A stretch of 64,000 bases of DNA from Hippophae tibetana (taxonomy: Eukaryota > Streptophyta > Magnoliopsida > Rosales > Elaeagnaceae): contig JAZDXN010000026.1 of the NCBI GenBank assembly GCA_037013495.1, positions 2,852,001 through 2,916,000 of the forward strand. Reading direction: 5' to 3'. Within the stretch, counting starts at the first letter, position 1. The number at the start of each line of letters is the position of its first letter. The notes under the pieces were generated by a model. The model did not search any database. It had not been told where the DNA came from and saw only the letters and a list, made by a program, of their open reading frames with translations. Positions 34,730-43,845 of the stretch are shown here, piece by piece. Both the position numbers and the translations under genes were made by a program.

Positions 34730-36109
34730 ATGGGAGATGCTGAAGATAGGCGGAAAAAGATGAAAGAATATACAATGCCAATCATTGGCAATGTAACTTC
34801 CGGTATCCAATTACAAGAGGCTGCAAGGAATTATGAATTGAAAAAGATTCATTATTCTTTGTTGCCTTCCTTTTACGGTATCCCTAATGAAGACCCTTTG
34901 CATTTCATTCGAGAATTCTATGCTATTGTCCAAACCTTTCCACTACATGCAATTAATGAAGATCAACTTAGGATGAGGTGTTTTCCTTACACTCTCAAAG
35001 ATAAAGCTTGGTCATGGTTCATTACTCTACAGTCAGGTTCTCTTAAAACTTGGGAGGCAGTCTATGAAATTTTTATGGGTAGGTTCTATTCCCATCAAAA
35101 GACTGTTGATCTAAGAACAAAGATAGCAACATTTTCTCAAATGAATGAAGAGCCCTTTCATGAAGCTTGGGAACGATTCAAACTCCTTTTCATTCAATGT
35201 CAAAATCATAGCTTTCCCTTACAGCTACAAAACCAATTCTTTTATGATGGATTGACACTACAGAGTCAATACATGGTTGATAATGCTGCTGGAGGTGCTG
35301 TAGGAGAAAAGACCGCAGAGGAAACCTATAATCTTTATGAGCAGTTGGGTTCTAATTCCCAACAAAGAGGTGGTAGAAGGAAAGCAAAGGTCAATGAAGT
35401 CGGCTCTGATAATGAGATAACCTTGCAACTTGCTGAATTGACTAAACAAGTGAAATTCCTCACTTCCCACCAAATTTCAAATCAAGAGGTATGTGAAGTG
35501 TGTTGTTCAATTGGGCATGGTACTCATAATTGTTCAAATACTTGTGATTCTAGTGTCGATGCTATAGAGGAAGTCCAATCTTATCAAAGGTATCATCCAA
35601 ACACCTATAATCACCCAGCCTACACCCAATATCCAACACTAAGGTCGGATAACAACCACCCTTACCCACCAAGCCAATCTTTTAAACCAACCTTAGAAGA
35701 TAGCTTGAATGCTTTTATTCAAGTTAGTCGTGACAACCAATTGATGACTAATCAAAGGTTGAACACCATGGAGGCTTCGGTTAAAAGAATTGAATCTAAA
35801 GTTGGGCAACTGGCTGAACAAATGCAAAAGAAAGAACCAGGAAAGTTGCCCAGTCAACCAGAACAAGCAAAGGATGTTAGAACCCTTCGAAGTGGTAAGG
35901 TAGTCAATACCAGTTTACCTGAAATCTCTAACAATCTACCTTGTACTTCAGGTAACAAAGAAGGCGATACTCTAATCTCGCAAAAAGGAGAAACAAGTGT
36001 TAAACTTAACAAGCCTTCTGAAAAACTCATTGGGGGTCATCTGACACCCCCAAAATTCAAAAGACAACAGAACCACACCAGATACAAGTACCTTTTCCCC
36101 ACCGGTTGA
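34730..36109 (+). CDS. gag: Gag protein 2 (second gag copy, Gag part of Gag-Pol), 459 aa
   Basis: Second Gag of the same element. Residues about 12-215 carry the same core as gag1 (EAARNYELKKIHY, FPYTLKDKAWSWF, FYSHQKT, QFFYDGL, DNAAGG). The zinc knuckle is intact: C255, C258, H263, C268 (CX2CX4HX4C), as needed for RNA binding. A coiled-coil segment (about 320-370) is followed by a basic linker with VRTLRSGK near 381-388, which is typical upstream of the protease in Athila-type polyproteins. The start at 34730 has a strong plant context (A at -3, G at +4). The frame ends with TGA at 36107, while the downstream pol frame is -1 relative to it and is open from 36022, giving an 86-base overlap. 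The frame change is either a homopolymer indel or a frameshift site. Confidence 0.9.
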   Translation: MGDAEDRRKKMKEYTMPIIGNVTSGIQLQEAARNYELKKIHYSLLPSFYGIPNEDPLHFIREFYAIVQTFPLHAINEDQLRMRCFPYTLKDKAWSWFITLQSGSLKTWEAVYEIFMGRFYSHQKTVDLRTKIATFSQMNEEPFHEAWERFKLLFIQCQNHSFPLQLQNQFFYDGLTLQSQYMVDNAAGGAVGEKTAEETYNLYEQLGSNSQQRGGRRKAKVNEVGSDNEITLQLAELTKQVKFLTSHQISNQEVCEVCCSIGHGTHNCSNTCDSSVDAIEEVQSYQRYHPNTYNHPAYTQYPTLRSDNNHPYPPSQSFKPTLEDSLNAFIQVSRDNQLMTNQRLNTMEASVKRIESKVGQLAEQMQKKEPGKLPSQPEQAKDVRTLRSGKVVNTSLPEISNNLPCTSGNKEGDTLISQKGETSVKLNKPSEKLIGGHLTPPKFKRQQNHTRYKYLFPTG

Positions 36110-36327
36110 AAGAATCCAAACAAGATAAGCAATTCAATGATCTTTTTAATATGCTCTCTAAAGTAAATATCAATTTACCATTATTAGAAGTGATCATGAA
36201 TGTGCCCTCATATGCCAAATTTTTCAAAGAGTTGAACACTAAGAAAAGGAGGTATGAACTGAATGAACGAGTAGTAGTATCAGAAATTTCTAGCGCTGTA
36301 CTTCAGCACAAACTACCCCCTAAGTAG
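36022..36327 (+). pseudogene. pol: pol fragment 1: Gag-protease linker region
   Basis: Opens after a TGA at 36019 and runs to TAG at 36325. It contains the conserved block RLKESKQDKQFNDLF followed by NINLPLLEVIMNVPSYAKFF and ends with HKLPPK, a run found just upstream of the protease in Athila-type polyproteins. The TAG lies between HKLPPK and KDPGSF. Its position at the Gag-protease border resembles that of retroviral readthrough stops, but a simple mutation is more likely. Confidence 0.8.
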
Positions 36328-37860
36328 AAAGACCCTGGAAGTTTTATTATAAACATAACTATGGGGGATAGGAAGGTTGCTAAAGCAATGCTTGATTTAG
36401 GTGCTAGTATAAATTTGATGCCCTACTCTATATTCTTACAGCTCAATCTAGGGGATTTAAAACCCACAACTATGTCCCTTCAACTTGCAGATAGATCTCT
36501 TAAATATCCAGAGGGAATAGTTGAGGATGTTTTGGTACAGGTAGACAAACTGATAATACCTGTTGACTTTGTGGTTCTGGATATGCAAGAAAATCCAGCA
36601 TTGGACAGAGAGCACACAATATTGCTTGGTAGACCATTTATGGCAACTACTAAAACTATTATTGATGTCCAAGATGGAAATTTGACAATGACAGTCTTAG
36701 GAGAGACTGTTCATTTTAAAGTTTTTGATTCTTCACCTTTCCCTTCTATTTCTGCCATCGATGAAATATTCGATGTTGATCCTTTGGATAATCTTGTCCA
36801 AAACACCTTTTTCCGAACCAGAATAGAAGACAAGCTTGAAACCGTTCTTACACTTGAAAAGGTTGAAGAAGATTTAGATGAGGAAATAAAGGGGTACCTT
36901 GAACAACTAGACAATAATGAAGTGATGACAAAATCTAGTACACTTTTAAATCTACCCAGTTCTTCATCTATTAAAGAGGCCAATCCACCTGAACTTGAAC
37001 TCAAAGACTTACCTGAGCACTTAAAATATGTGTTTTTGGGAGAAGGGGAAACTTATCCAGTGATAATTTCTTCAACCTTGACCAAACCACAAGAAAAGGA
37101 ACTCATCAAAGTGCTTAAACAGTTTAAGAAATCTATAGGTTGGAGTATAGGGGATATAAGAGGCATTAGTCCAACAATGTGTATGCACAAGATCAACTTG
37201 GAGGACGGTGCTAAACCTGTACGAGAGGCCCAAAGAAGACTAAACCCAAACATGCAAGAGGTAGTTAAGAAGGAAATTCTTAAATTATTAGAAGAAGGGA
37301 TTATCTATCCTATTGCGGATAGTAAGTGGGTTAGTCCAGTGCATGTGGTACCAAAGAAATCTGGGATAACAGTTGTTAAGAATGACAAAAGTGAATTAGT
37401 GCCCACTAGAATAATCACTGGATGGAGAATGTGTATAGATTTTAGGAAACTAAATTTATATACGAAAAAGGATCACTTTCCTCTTCCATTCATTGATCAA
37501 ATGTTGGAAAAATTAGCTGGGCACGAATTTTACTATTTTTTGGATGGACTGTCTGGATATTATCAAGTACCCATAGCACCAGAAGATCAGGAAAAGACCA
37601 CATTTACATGTCCTTTTGGGACATTTGCTTTTCGCAGAATGCCATTTGGGTTATGCAATGCCCCGGCCACGTTCCAGAGATGCATGATATCAATTTTCTC
37701 GGACATGGTGGAAAAATTCATTGAGATTTTCATGGACGATTTCTCTGTCTTTGGGAACTCATTTGATGATTGCTTACATAAATTGACTTTGGTTTTAGAA
37801 AGATGCATTGAATGCAATCTAACCCTTAGTTGGGAGAAAAGTCATTTTATGGTTCAATAA
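36328..37860 (+). pseudogene. pol: pol fragment 2: aspartic protease and reverse transcriptase
   Basis: Starts KDPGSF. The protease active site is DLGAS, catalytic Asp codon at 36394-36396, followed by INLMP. An acidic spacer leads to RT, where one sees GIIYPIADSKWVSPVHVV, the catalytic-region LDGLSGYYQVPI, FTCPFGTFAFRRMPFGLCNAP, and FMDDF with the paired aspartates at 37735-37740. RT copies the genomic RNA from the tRNA-Asp primer. The segment ends at TAA (37858) just after HFMVQ, and homology continues directly after the stop (GIVLGH). Confidence 0.9.
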
Positions 37861-38883
37861 GGGATAGTTTTAGGACATATAATTTCAAACAAGGGTATTG
37901 AAGTTGATAAGGCAAAAGTTGAATTGATATCCAAACTACCTCCCCCTACATCTGTGAAGGGGATAAGAAGCTTCTTGGGACATGCAGGATTCTACAGACG
38001 ATTTATTAAAGATTTCTCTAAAATAAGTCGTCCATTATGTAACTTGCTATCCAAAGATGCTGATTTTGATTTCAACAATGACTGCCTTACTTCCTTTAAT
38101 ACCTTGAAAGATAAACTCACATCTACCCCTGTTATAATGGCACCAAACTGGTTTTTACCCTTTGAAATAATGTGTGACGCTTCTGATTATGCAATAGGAG
38201 CAGTCCTGGGACAAAGAGTGGATAAGCGTTTACATGTCATCTACTATGCTAGCAAAACACTCAATGATGCCCAGATGAATTACACTACCACTGAAAAGGA
38301 ATTCTTGGCTATAGTATTCTCTTTAGACAAATTTCGGTCTTATTTAGTAGGATCTAAAGTGATTGTGCATTCTGATCATGCTGCTTTAAGATACCTATTA
38401 AGTAAACCAAATGCCAAGCCAAGATTAATCAGGTGGGTCTTACTCTTACAAGAATTTGACCTAGAAATCAAGGATAAGAAAGGCAGTGAAAACTTAGTAG
38501 CTGACCATTTGTCTAGGTTGATTTCTGACTTCAATTCTCTTAAAGATGAGAGTAATGACGATATAGTTGAAACCTTTCCTGATGAACAGTTATTTTTCAT
38601 AGGTCCGAACCCATGGTATGCTGATATTGTAAACTATCTTGCCACTGGTGTTTTGCGACCTAACACTTCATATCAGGACAAGAAAAGGTTTTTTAAAACT
38701 ATTAAGGACTATTTCTGGGATGACCCTTATTTATACAAGATTGGTCAAGATCAAGTCATCCGGAGATGTGTACCTGAAGAAGAACATAAGAGCATTCCGA
38801 CTTTTTGTCATGAACTTCATTGTGGGGGTCATTTTGGAGGAGAAAAGACAGCCCGTAAGATATTACAGTCTGGATTCTTTTGA
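37861..38883 (+). pseudogene. pol: pol fragment 3: RT thumb, RNase H, integrase zinc-binding start
   Basis: Begins [16 protein letters not shown] (end of RT palm/thumb) and [14 protein letters not shown]. RNase H shows its acidic residues in [32 protein letters not shown] and VADHLSRL; it removes the RNA strand during reverse transcription. The end holds the two histidines of the integrase HHCC finger ([12 protein letters not shown]). It is closed by TGA at 38881, where the family normally reads tryptophan before PTLFKDA. Confidence 0.9.
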
Positions 38884-39900
38884 CCCACTCTTTTTAAAGA
38901 TGCTCATATGTTTTGTGCACAATGTGATAGATGTCAAAGAACAGGAAACATAAGCAAAAGAGATGAAATGCCTTTGACATCTAATTTAGTTGTTGAACTC
39001 TTTGATGTATGGGGGATTGACTTTATGGGTCCTTTTCCCCCATCTAATGGTTTTCAATACATTTTGGTTGCTGTGGATTATGTGTCCAAGTGGGTAGAAG
39101 CTATACCCACCAAAACCAATGATGCTAATGTTGTTGTGAAATTCTTGAAAGATTTCATATTCAGTAGGTTCGGAATGCCTAGAGCTATAATAAGTGATGG
39201 AGGTAGCCATTTTTGTAACAAACTCTTTGATGGAGTACTAAACAAGTACAACATCACACATAAGGTAGCTACTCCATATCATCCTCAAACTTCCGGTTTA
39301 GTGGAAGTAAGTAATAGGCAAATTAAGGGAATACTGGAACGCACTGTGCGTCCCTCAAGGAAGGATTGGGCATTTAAGTTAAATGATGCCTTATGGGCAT
39401 ACCGCACCGCTTACAAAACACCTATTGGGATGAGCCCTTACCGGTTAATCTTTGGGAAAGCGTGCCACCTTCCAGTTGAACTTGAACACAAGGCTTATTG
39501 GGCAATTAAAAAGCTAAACATGGATTTAGATAAAGCAGGTGAAAAACGAGTACTCCAGCTTCATGAGTTGGAAGAAATTAGGAATGAAGCCTATGAGAAT
39601 GCCAAATTATACAAGGAGCGTACTAAGCGCTATCATGACAAGAGGCTAGTTCCTAAAACTTTTCACCCTGGAATGAAAGTTCTTTTATTTAACTCTCATT
39701 TGAGATTGTTTCCAGGAAAGCTAAGATCAAGATGGGATGGACCATTCAAAATAGTTCAGGTATCTGAACATGGAGTGGTAGAACTATTGGACTCCAAGAC
39801 ACAAAAAACGTTCAAAGTTAATGGCCATCGTGTCAAGCCTTATGTGGAAGAACCAAACAACATTGCTGAAATGGATTGCATTTGGCTGAGTAACCCTTAG
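38884..39900 (+). pseudogene. pol: pol fragment 4: integrase core and C-terminus
   Basis: Starts [11 protein letters not shown]. The HHCC cysteines are in [11 protein letters not shown]. The catalytic triad is complete: Asp in WGIDFMG (39019), Asp in ISDGGSHF (39196), Glu in LVEVSNRQ (39304). Spacing is 58 residues between the aspartates and 35 between the second Asp and Glu (DX35E). The C-terminus has the GPF motif ([11 protein letters not shown]) and ends VKPYVEE... with no chromodomain, as in the Athila/Tat lineages. Integrase inserts the cDNA and makes the 5-bp target duplication seen here. A methionine at 38908 could start an isolated 330-residue product. Confidence 0.9.
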
Positions 39901-39912
39901 CACCAAAAAGAC

Positions 39913-39961
39913 ACGTCTTGCTAAGACGTTAAACTAAGCGCTGGATGGGAGGCAACCCATC
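39913..39961 (+). other. Twin-hairpin module, copy 2 (after pol)
   Basis: Hairpin a pairs ACGTCTT (39913-39919) with AAGACGT (39923-39929), loop GCT. Hairpin b pairs GATGGG (39944-39949) with CCCATC (39956-39961), loop AGGCAA. It lies 12 bases after the pol stop. Copy 1 follows gag1. Between the copies loop and spacer bases differ while stems stay paired. Confidence 0.75.
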
Positions 39962-40230
39962 ATGTTAGGTAATTTTTTGTTATTTGTTTTATTTACTTAA
40001 TATTATTGTTTATTTTAGTTTACTTATATGTGAATAATTTTTTTTTAAAAAAAAAAATTGTTAAAACTAAAAATATTTGTTGAGATGTTAGAAGTTCACA
40101 GTGATCTGTCTGTACACACTTTAATGATGAATATGATGGATGCACCTGCATTCCTTCATTACTACTTACACATTCTCAAGAAATAGGTAATCTTTCTACT
40201 CTTTTCTCTTTATCTTTAATTTGCAGTTGT

Positions 40231-40267
40231 TACATTGAGGACAATGTAAGTTCTAGGTTGGGGGTGG
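40231..40267 (+). other. Hairpin plus internal PPT-like G-rich tract
   Basis: TACATTG (40231-40237) pairs with CAATGTA (40242-40248) around loop AGGA. GGTTGGGGGTGG follows at 40256-40267 and resembles the polypurine tract at the 3' LTR (GGTTGGGGGTTG). It could be a secondary plus-strand primer site or a relic of an older 3' end. Just upstream, a T/C-rich stretch ending TTTGCAG could be a splice acceptor. Confidence 0.55.
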
Positions 40268-41715
40268 TGAAAAGTTACCATGCTTAATAAAACAATAAAA
40301 ATAAAAAATTAAAAAATTCTCACAAAAATTTATCATTTCTTTAAATCAAATTTAAGTAAATAGTTAAGTCTTTGGTATTATTAGATTAATTTTTGAAAAC
40401 ATATCATGAAATATTGTGTAATTATTTTTGATAATTAGGTAGTTTTTGTCATAACTAGTATTTCTTGATAAAATGTGGAAATTATATTAAACCCAAAATC
40501 GGTGTTTATGAATTTTTTTTAGTGGAGACTACCCTTGTTAGATATAATTTGAGCCTAATTTCTTTTATTCAGAGTGAAATATATATTTTTTCTACTCCAA
40601 ACACATTTCTTATTTATTCAAAAAGTTTAGATGATCTCTATAGGTATTAGCATTGAATGTATGAATTTTTTTTTCATCTTAATAGAGTATCATATATTTT
40701 TGATTATTATTTTTTGTTTAGATTAAACAATTTGAGTAGAAATTGATAGTATATGCTTATATCTCATTCATGCATGACTGCTACAAAAACAAAAAGACAT
40801 ATCTGGGGTTACCTAAACCAAGATCAAACAGAAAAGCCACAAAATTAACCACTCACCAAAATCCAAAAAATGTACAATCTGTACATGGGTTGACTCTCTA
40901 AAATATACATATATTGAAAAATATCTACAGAAAAAAAAAATAAATAAATAAAAATAAAAATATAGAGAGATAAAAAAATAGTATCATCTACATACTATGA
41001 CCCACATTGCCTACAAAGTTGTGAGTAAAGGCTAATTACAAAAGAAAGATATAGGAAGTAATTCCCTAAAAAGTCATTGCAATTTCTTCATTTGTAAAAG
41101 CATATATCTTGAAATTCTTTCTTAATGAGTTTGATTTATGCATGAAAATAATTTTTGTATATGATATCTTTATAATTTATACATTCGATTCCTTTCATGA
41201 GATCAATGTTAAAATAACACTTTGAGCCTTTATTCTTTATACATATGCGAACATATTAGTTCTTTTCTATACATCAACTCTTTCGCATATAAATTAGTAT
41301 GAGTGTTTGAACCCATAGGATTCAGTGCTTTGAGAGTATTGACTTGTGAGGAATAGAGTCGAAGCGAATACTGATTCATGACACTGAAATTGGGTAAAAT
41401 TAAATTGATACGTTTTTGAAATGAAATATGAAAATGATTTTCGACTAATTATTGTAATAAAATCATGATTGTTTAAAGAGATTAAAATAACTTATGCTTG
41501 AGATTTTAATTATGATCTTAAAGGAGATTAAAAAGTATGAGATATTTTTGTGATATGTTGTGTTCTTTTATTCTTAAATTAATTTTTGATTGTGTTGTAA
41601 TTTTAATTTTTGATTTGATTATTTTTATCTTTACATTTAGTTCAATGTTTGTGGGTATCATTACTGAAAACCCTCACGAGACTCAAACTCGTCCACTAGG
41701 GCAACCTAGGGGTTT

Positions 41716-41748
41716 AACGGCTTGTTGCATAGGCTAAATGCAACCGTT
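41716..41748 (+). other. Hairpin in the 3' non-coding region
   Basis: AACG (41716-41719) pairs with CGTT (41745-41748), and GTTGCAT (41724-41730) pairs with ATGCAAC (41738-41744), with a small bulge on the left. It lies about 90 bases before the 3' LTR. Function unknown. Confidence 0.55.
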
Positions 41749-41795
41749 TCAATCCACGAAAGTGATTTAGGATAGTTTAATTTTTAGCTTTTATC

Positions 41796-41825
41796 GCTTC
41801 TCTTGCTAAGAGACTAGCAAGAAGC
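41796..41825 (+). other. Hairpin adjoining the polypurine tract
   Basis: CTTGCT (41802-41807) pairs with AGCAAG (41816-41821), and GCTT (41796-41799) pairs with AAGC (41822-41825) after a two-base bulge. It ends one base before the polypurine tract. Confidence 0.55.
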
Positions 41826-41826
41826 T

Positions 41827-41838
41827 GGTTGGGGGTTG
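41827..41838 (+). other. Polypurine tract
   Basis: GGTTGGGGGTTG directly before the TGATGAG of the 3' LTR. It primes plus-strand DNA synthesis. It is G-rich but contains T residues, so it is a weak version of a polypurine tract; its position is what identifies it. Confidence 0.7.
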
Positions 41839-42135
41839 TGATGAGTGCTCAAAAAGCACTAAAATAACCATGATTTTATGTACCTTAATTGATTAAAAAT
41901 ACATATATTTATATGTTTTATCATATATTTATATAAATTTGTCTTTTTCGGAATCACGGGTATTTTATTGTTTTTCAGGTATTTTGGCTTAAAAACGCAA
42001 TGTAAAGACTCAAAGAGGAATATTTGAAGCAATACATCACAAATATATCAATAAATAAGTGAGAAAAGGTCAACAAACATGGAAAAATCGGACGAAATGG
42101 GTCGAAAAGGTCAAAAATGTCAAAAAGACGGAAAT

Positions 42136-42321
42136 CGCGCGCCGCAGCCCAGCCGTGCGCGCAGCCCAGCGCCCCAGCGCCCCATTCCGCGCGCGCTGGC
42201 ATGCCCAGCTGCGCGTAGCGCAGCGCGCTGGCACTGTTCACGCGCGCGCGCAGCGCCCCAGCAGCCCCCCTCCGCGCGCCCAACGCGTTTTCGCCCCATT
42301 TTTCACGTGCAGCCGCCCCTG
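42136..42321 (+). other. GC-rich islet of the 3' LTR (full-length form)
   Basis: About 185 bp, very CpG-rich, with runs such as CGCGCGCGCG and GCGCAGCGC in an otherwise AT-rich LTR. It is the undeleted form; the 5' and solo LTRs have lost 85 bp between nine-base direct repeats. Confidence 0.75.
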
Positions 42322-42438
42322 TGACGTCATGCTGACGTCATTGATGACATCAGCAATTCCAATACGCGTTTTTACATTTTTTAATATTTTTTTAACATTT
42401 TTTTACTCATTTTTTCTCTCCATCCTCACCTATAAATA
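42304..42438 (+). promoter_or_regulatory. 3' LTR promoter: G-box, three CRE/C-box motifs, TATA box
   Basis: CACGTG at 42304-42309, TGACGTCA at 42322-42329 and 42333-42340, TGACATCA at 42345-42352, TATAAATA at 42431-42438. If active, transcription from this LTR would run out into satellite array 3. Confidence 0.75.
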
Positions 42439-43840
42439 CCCCCCTTCCCTTCACTTCAAATCACACCTTCAAAACTCACTTCTCTCTTCTTTCTTTCTCT
42501 CATTTCTTAGTTTTTAGTTTCTCTTAGTTTCTTTCTAAGTTTCTAAGCTTTTCTTAGTTTTTCTCTTAGTTTTTAGTTCAATTCTCTTAGGTTTAGTGTT
42601 CTTCTCTTTTTGAGAGGAACTTGTAATGTTTTTGTAATAATTTAGATTTTTTCAATATATGGAAGTGCAAATTCCGCTCGGAGGTTTTCTAGCAACGGGA
42701 ATAGCGTCGAAGTTCTGTAAGGATTTTATTTTCTTTACAGTTATTTTTATGCTTTATTCTTACATGTTATATTCAACTTGTCTGTGGTTAAATTTAACTA
42801 TGCTAGCTGTTTAGTAAAAATGATGTAATAACGACGTTGTTATGCTTGCGAAATATTAAATAGGTAAAAATCTTTAAAATGAATTGATTTTGTTTTTATT
42901 CAAGATTTTATATTAAGAATGTTAGAGAGAAATATATTATTTTTCATTACAAACTTAAACCCGAAAATTAGATTTTAAGGTTTAGTTATCCGGTCTAATT
43001 TAGAGTAGTGCTCTTTTATTTGTTGGTACAATCGCCCGGTAGTTAGAGTGAAACTCTATTTCAAAAGTTTTTATAAGAATTATTATGTGAAAATGTATTG
43101 ACAACATGTTTTCAATAGTGGTTTTAAAACTTGAAAGTTAGTACTCGGATAATTAAATTCTTAAGTTTAATTTGGACACCTTGAATAAAGTTTAAACTGT
43201 CTAACCCCACCAAAGGTGGCATTTAAATGGTTCATTTTCAATCTCTTAGAAAAAGGAATTAATTTAATTAAGCATATTAGTTATCAACCCCACCCATAGG
43301 TGTTAATTGATTTGTTTAGTTAACAAAGAATATCTAACCCCACCAAAGGTGGTATTTATATAAAAAAGAGAGAATCAATAAAATATCAGTTTATATCTTT
43401 AATAACCTAGTTAATATGAGCAAGCATAATTAATTTAGTTATTACATCCATAAATACTCCGCTAATATAAATGATAAAAATTTGCATGAATATTTATTGA
43501 ATATGTATATATGTTTATTTTTAGATAATTATTTATTGAATTTGTATCTATGTTTATTTTTATGTTATTAGATTATATTTAATTAATCTGTATATATGTT
43601 TATTTTATGTTATTAGATTAGGAACACAAAAACCAAACTATCGTGACAGGATGTTTAGGATTTAATTTCGTTTTTAAAAGTTTGAATAATAAATTAAAAA
43701 CCACATACATTCCTTCCTTAGATCGACCTTGAGAGTATACTTATCATTTTCTTCGAAATGATTCGTGCACTTGCGAGAGTTTTATAAATATTAAAACCAA
43801 AGTATTTGCGGGAATCGGCGATGCCGGTTTTCGTTCATCA

Positions 43841-43845
43841 AGCTA
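43841..43845 (+). repeat. Target-site duplication of the full element, right copy
   Basis: AGCTA right after TCATCA, continuing as AGCTATACAGG of the satellite monomer. Matches the left copy at 30388. Confidence 0.95.

Larger units (their letters stand above)
36022..39900 (+). pseudogene. pol: pol polyprotein, three in-frame nonsense codons
   Basis: One continuous frame coding for Gag-Pol linker, aspartic protease, reverse transcriptase, RNase H and integrase, the normal Ty3/gypsy order. It is interrupted by TAG at 36325, TAA at 37858 and TGA at 38881, and ends at a natural TAG at 39898. Reading resumes in the same frame after each stop, with conserved motifs on both sides, so these are point nonsense changes, not indels. 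The frame is -1 relative to gag2. No chromodomain follows the integrase. The overall integrity, with only three stops in about 1290 codons, fits a young element. A functional enzyme is unlikely from this copy unless stops are read through. Confidence 0.9.
39901..41838 (+). other. 3' non-coding region, no env-like gene
   Basis: About 1.9 kb between integrase and the 3' LTR. Athila-type elements often carry an env-like frame here, but I see only chance frames of about 60 codons (40465-40650 and 41537-41737) with no family features. It is AT-rich and holds structured or conserved bits: a twin hairpin (39913), a possible 3' splice site TTTAATTTGCAG near 40226, a hairpin followed by GGTTGGGGGT (40231-40267), two hairpins close to the LTR (41716, 41796) and the PPT. 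Confidence 0.8.
30393..43840 (+). mobile_element. Complete Athila-type Ty3/gypsy LTR retrotransposon with two gag genes, 13,448 bp
   Basis: Structure: 5' LTR, PBS, leader, gag1, spacer, gag2, pol (PR-RT-RH-IN), 3' non-coding region, PPT, 3' LTR, all on the plus strand, flanked by AGCTA repeats. The pol order with integrase last is Ty3/gypsy. The protease motif context (DLGASINLMP), FMDDF in RT, absence of a chromodomain, the tRNA-Asp PBS and the large size point to the Athila lineage. The LTRs differ by roughly ten substitutions plus an 85-bp deletion by eye, so insertion is recent in plant terms. Pol has a frame change and three stop codons, so the copy is probably not autonomous. It sits at the site also occupied by the solo LTR at 23033, as part of a segmental duplication. 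Confidence 0.95.
41839..43840 (+). repeat. 3' LTR, 2002 bp
   Basis: Same ends as the 5' LTR. It is the longest of the three LTRs because it keeps 85 bp in the GC-rich islet between two copies of TCCGCGCGC (42186 and 42271). Roughly ten base substitutions separate it from the 5' LTR by eye, for example CAATTT versus CAGTTT near 43388 and GGGAG versus GAGAG near 43732. Confidence 0.95.

Noticed and set aside
33791-39210. Minus-strand frames under gag and pol
   Set aside because: Shadows of the plus-strand coding frames; no recognisable domains.
41695-41720. Possible origin of the satellite from the element 3' region (shared AACCTAGGGG-like word)
   Set aside because: Only a short shared word; neighbouring bases do not align with the monomer.
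40465-41737. Two frames of about 60 codons as env-like gene remnants
   Set aside because: No signal peptide, membrane segment pattern or family motif strong enough; composition looks like AT-rich non-coding DNA.
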